Origin: Phoenicibacter sp963588595
GTDB taxonomy: Bacteria; Actinomycetota; Coriobacteriia; Coriobacteriales; Eggerthellaceae
Reading direction: 5' to 3'
DNA: 5,710 nt
Assembly (NCBI GenBank): GCA_963588595.1
Contig: CAVAIA010000059.1
Location: 1-5,710, forward strand
The notes below the pieces were generated by a model. It was not told the origin of the DNA. It made no database searches and saw nothing but the letters and a program-made list of their open reading frames with translations. The translations under genes were made by a program, and so were the position numbers. Position 1 is the first letter of the stretch. Every line of letters begins with the position of its first letter. Positions 4,058 to 5,710 of this stretch are shown here, in pieces.

Positions 4058-4307
4058 ATTTGAAGAGAAAGCAGAAAGGCAATTAAAAAAACTGCCTGTC
4101 CAGGATCAACTAAGAATTAACGGTAAACTACAAGAGATAGCTAACAGTGATAGACCTAGAGAACGCGGTAAAAGTTTAAAAGGAAATCTTGGAGATCGTT
4201 GGAGGTATCGTATTGGAGAGTATCGAATAATTTGCAATATTAAAGATAAAGAGTTAATTATTCTTATAGTAAAAGTTGGAAACAGAAAAGATGTTTATAA
4301 AAAATAA
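4041..4307 (+). CDS. RelE/ParE-superfamily toxin paired with the Panacea antitoxin
   Basis: 88-aa protein starting at GTG (4041), inside the end of the antitoxin gene, so translation is probably coupled; only a weak GTGAGAG lies upstream. The fold signature is clear: FEEKAERQLKKLP helix (7-19), a second helix to about 35, then KSLKGNLGDRWRYRIGEYRI (44-63), a core strand ELIILIVKVG (71-80) and NRKDVYKK (81-88). R55, R57, R62, R82 and Y86 fall at positions comparable to the catalytic basic residues and C-terminal tyrosine of RelE-type mRNA interferases, so ribosome-dependent mRNA cleavage is more likely than ParE-type gyrase poisoning. That distinction is inferred from residues and not proven. 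The gene is followed 18 bases later by the surface-protein gene. Confidence 0.88.
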   Translation: MAWLVKFEEKAERQLKKLPVQDQLRINGKLQEIANSDRPRERGKSLKGNLGDRWRYRIGEYRIICNIKDKELIILIVKVGNRKDVYKK

Positions 4308-4325
4308 ATAGTAAAGGAGTTAAAC

Positions 4326-5054
4326 ATGAAAACGGCAAATGACAAGACTTTAAAGATGGAGGCAGTTGAGATGGACGAGACACAAGAAAGATCGCGCAAG
4401 GACAAAGTGGTTGCGTTCTTTAAAAAGAATAAATTGCAATGTGGAGTTGTGGCAGGAGCGTTAGTGCTAATTTTAGGCGGAGCAACCTTTGCTATCGCGT
4501 CTAGCACTAGTAATGGAATTACACCTTTCGGTGAGAGCCACTCAAGCGACACCACCCACAAAACTCATTTTGTAAAAGACGAGAACGGTAACGTTGTTGA
4601 GGTAAGCGAGGAGACAAACAGTGATACTTCTACTGCACAAGCAACGGATGCGTCTGACGCGAACAGTTCAAGCGAGAGTGCAGATGGCTCAACTTTAAGC
4701 GCGTCTGACAATGGAACAAGTGATAATAACGGCACGAGTGGTGATAATGGCGGTTCGCAAGGAACAACGCACACTCACACATGGACAACCATAAATCACC
4801 CTGCGGTAACGCACGAAGAGCCTGTGTATACTAAGCAAGTTATAGGCTCTCACATAGAGTGCAGGGTTCATGGCAATACTGTTGGCAATAACAGGGGGTG
4901 TCAAGTTGCTGACTCAAGTAATCCAACTGGAAAATGTCTAGCAAATGAAACAAGAGTTTATGATTATGGTCAAGTTCAAACAGGAACTAAGACTGTTACC
5001 GATATCGATGCGTGGACTGAAACTTATTGCACAACGTGCGGAGCTACAAAGTAA
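4326..5054 (+). CDS. Membrane-anchored extracellular protein, Ser/Thr/Asp-rich stalk and Cys/His C-terminal domain
   Basis: 242-aa protein with AAAGGAG nine bases before the ATG. Residues 1-36 are charged and cytoplasmic-like (ERSRKDKVVAFFKKNK), followed by one hydrophobic span at about 39-59 (CGVVAGALVLILGGATFAIA) without a signal-peptidase or lipobox motif. This predicts an N-in, C-out single-pass protein. Residues about 70-147 form a low-complexity Ser/Thr/Asp/Asn/Gly stalk. The C-terminal part (148-242) begins HTHTWTTINHPAVTHEEPVY and has cysteines at 179, 192, 204, 235 and 238, with a terminal CTTC, so metal binding or disulfides are possible. Similar HTHTW-type segments are recalled from surface proteins of Coriobacteriia and Clostridia. 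No function is known. It follows the RelE toxin by only 18 bases, so it may share that transcript; the terminator after it supports an operon end. Confidence 0.7.
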   Translation: MKTANDKTLKMEAVEMDETQERSRKDKVVAFFKKNKLQCGVVAGALVLILGGATFAIASSTSNGITPFGESHSSDTTHKTHFVKDENGNVVEVSEETNSDTSTAQATDASDANSSSESADGSTLSASDNGTSDNNGTSGDNGGSQGTTHTHTWTTINHPAVTHEEPVYTKQVIGSHIECRVHGNTVGNNRGCQVADSSNPTGKCLANETRVYDYGQVQTGTKTVTDIDAWTETYCTTCGATK

Positions 5055-5072
5055 GTTGTAATCTAACAACTT
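5053..5072 (+). repeat. Small hairpin after the surface-protein stop codon
   Basis: AAGTTGT (5053-5059) and ACAACTT (5066-5072) form a 7-bp stem with a six-base loop just at the stop codon, followed by a TTTT. It may help the stronger terminator 12 bases downstream; alone it is weak. Confidence 0.4.
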
Positions 5073-5083
5073 TTAGCCAATAG

Positions 5084-5110
5084 AAAAACCCCTTTTACAG
5101 GGGTTTTGAT
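5084..5110. terminator. Bidirectional intrinsic terminator between convergent genes
   Basis: AAAACCCC (5085-5092), loop TTTTACA, GGGGTTTT (5100-5107): an 8-bp stem with a U-rich 3' side on either strand (TTTTGATTTTG on plus, TTTTTC on minus). It sits between the plus-strand surface-protein gene and the minus-strand genes ending at 5117, and would serve both. Confidence 0.85.
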
Positions 5111-5116
5111 TTTGTC

Positions 5117-5308
5117 TTACCAACCTCGAAGTTTTTCTAAACTTAAGAGTTCTTTGGGCTTTAGCCTTGCAACTCTCTCAACTTCTAAACCAGTCATTTG
5201 AGCAATGAATTCATCTGTGAACATGTTAAAAGTTTTCAGATGATTTGCTATGTTTTTGCGTTCCTGGAGTCTTCCTTCTTTTCTATAACATGAGAACCAA
5301 TTCTCCAT
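5117..5308 (-). CDS. Small protein resembling the C-terminus of Rpn/PD-(D/E)XK transposase-like proteins
   Basis: 63 aa. The segment RKEGRLQERKNIANHLKTFN followed by MFTDEFIAQMTGLEVERVARLK strongly recalls the tail of Rpn-family and PD-(D/E)XK-type putative transposases: a Glu/Gly/Arg-rich linker, then a small helix-turn-helix-like motif with 'IAQxTGLxxExVxxLK'. The nuclease domain is absent, so this is most likely a 3' remnant whose upstream part was replaced at a recombination point. The ATG at 5308 overlaps the stop of the Cna-B gene (TAATG), which could allow re-initiation. No independent Shine-Dalgarno is evident beyond the upstream GGTGAAGAA, so expression is uncertain. Confidence 0.5.
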   Translation of the reverse strand: MENWFSCYRKEGRLQERKNIANHLKTFNMFTDEFIAQMTGLEVERVARLKPKELLSLEKLRGW

Positions 5309-5710
5309 TATTCTTCACCTTCGATTTTCCATTCGCTCCAATTAAGTTCAGATGGTCTAAACACGTTACCTTCTTTGTGATAAGTATCTGTTGTCTCATT
5401 TGCAGAGTTATCAGTTGTTCTTACAACTTCAATATAAGTTCGATTTTGATAGTTTGGCAAAAGATATCCTGTTGGTGCTAACGTTTCTTCAATAACATAT
5501 GTGCCGACTGGTAACGTAATATCTCCGAACAGATCCTTATATACGGGGTCTCCTGAAATTGGCGTATCGTGTTGGAGCCTAACTGTTCCATCACTTTGTG
5601 TTTCATACACCCACGTCTTTTTCGCTTGACTCACGCGTGTAGCGTAGTCTTTTGACAGACTTGTTGCGTCCGTGGTGTCGTAATAGCGAACAGTGAACTG
5701 CGCACCTTTG
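5308..5710 (-). CDS. C-terminal part of a Cna-B/SpaA-type surface protein (runs off right edge)
   Basis: 133 residues visible; the frame is open up to the window edge, so the start lies outside to the right and the internal GTG at 5634 is not the true start. GAQFTVRYYDTTDATS near the visible start and LPVGTYVIEETLAPTGYLLP (residues about 75-95) are the first and last strands of a prealbumin-like Cna-B/SpaA domain. The E in VIEET is the residue that in this family supports an isopeptide bond between Lys and Asn. Such domains build stalks of adhesins and pilins of Gram-positive bacteria. The protein ends in NWSEWKIEGEE with no LPXTG sortase signal or membrane anchor in the last 40 residues, so it looks truncated at its C-terminus, exactly where the transposase-like fragment begins. 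Confidence 0.85.
   Translation of the reverse strand, partial: KGAQFTVRYYDTTDATSLSKDYATRVSQAKKTWVYETQSDGTVRLQHDTPISGDPVYKDLFGDITLPVGTYVIEETLAPTGYLLPNYQNRTYIEVVRTTDNSANETTDTYHKEGNVFRPSELNWSEWKIEGEE

Noticed and set aside
4295..4904. Minus-strand open frames opposite the surface-protein gene
   Set aside because: They are antisense shadows of the Ser/Thr/Asp-rich stalk and membrane segment, with biased composition and no ribosome binding sites.
5245..5481. Plus-strand open frame opposite the Cna-B gene
   Set aside because: Cys/Phe-rich composition without family resemblance; antisense to a clearly recognisable Cna-B domain.

Overview
The window reads as an accessory (island) region of a low-GC, probably Gram-positive gut- or mucosa-type bacterium. 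Three things suggest this: a Cas12a-type CRISPR array, Shine-Dalgarno-led small genes with some TTG/GTG starts, and a pilin/adhesin-like Cna-B (SpaA-type) surface protein. The toxin/ribbon-helix-helix pairs and the 'HTHTW' surface protein recall Coriobacteriia or other gut Actinobacteria and Clostridia. That taxonomic guess is from memory and is weak.

Layout. 1-161: end of a type V-A (Cas12a) CRISPR array (three 36-nt repeats, two spacers), with no cas genes in the window. 162-402: non-coding, strongly dyad-symmetric DNA; on the minus strand it looks like a partial anti-repeat followed by a folded tail and a U-run, so it is a candidate tracrRNA. 403-503: two identical 36-nt repeats around a 29-nt spacer, with the GTTTT...AAAC ends typical of type II (Cas9) arrays. 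504-2305: two paralogous toxin-first toxin-antitoxin (TA) pairs. The first pair follows repeat copy R2 and ends in a decayed minus-strand gene remnant. A third, 3'-decayed repeat copy (R3) comes next, then the second TA pair, then a fourth copy (R4, 28/36 identical) that ends on a tRNA fragment. 2299-2343: 3' half of a tRNA-Val(CAC), taken as the attachment-site scar of a tRNA-targeted element lying to the left.

2344-3240: AT-rich DNA with an inverted repeat, then a minus-strand HigBA-type TA operon with a good intrinsic terminator and a textbook -35/-10 promoter whose spacer is a 14-bp palindrome (likely autoregulatory operator). 3252-3389: a possible minus-strand gene remnant. 3470-5054: a plus-strand series made of a Panacea-domain (SocA/GepA-like) antitoxin, an overlapping RelE/ParE-type toxin and a membrane-anchored extracellular Ser/Thr/Asp-rich protein, closed by a bidirectional terminator. 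5117-5710: minus-strand C-terminal piece resembling the tail of Rpn/PD-(D/E)XK transposase-like proteins, joined by a TAATG overlap to the C-terminus of a Cna-B surface protein that runs off the right edge.

Taken together, the window packs four TA modules of three types next to two different CRISPR repeat families and a tRNA attachment scar. The most unusual point is that the type II-like repeat recurs as single copies directly upstream of each paralogous TA operon and again at the tRNA junction. TA operons inserted into a decaying array, a CRISPR-controlled TA arrangement, and a cassette array using the repeat as its recombination site are all open explanations.
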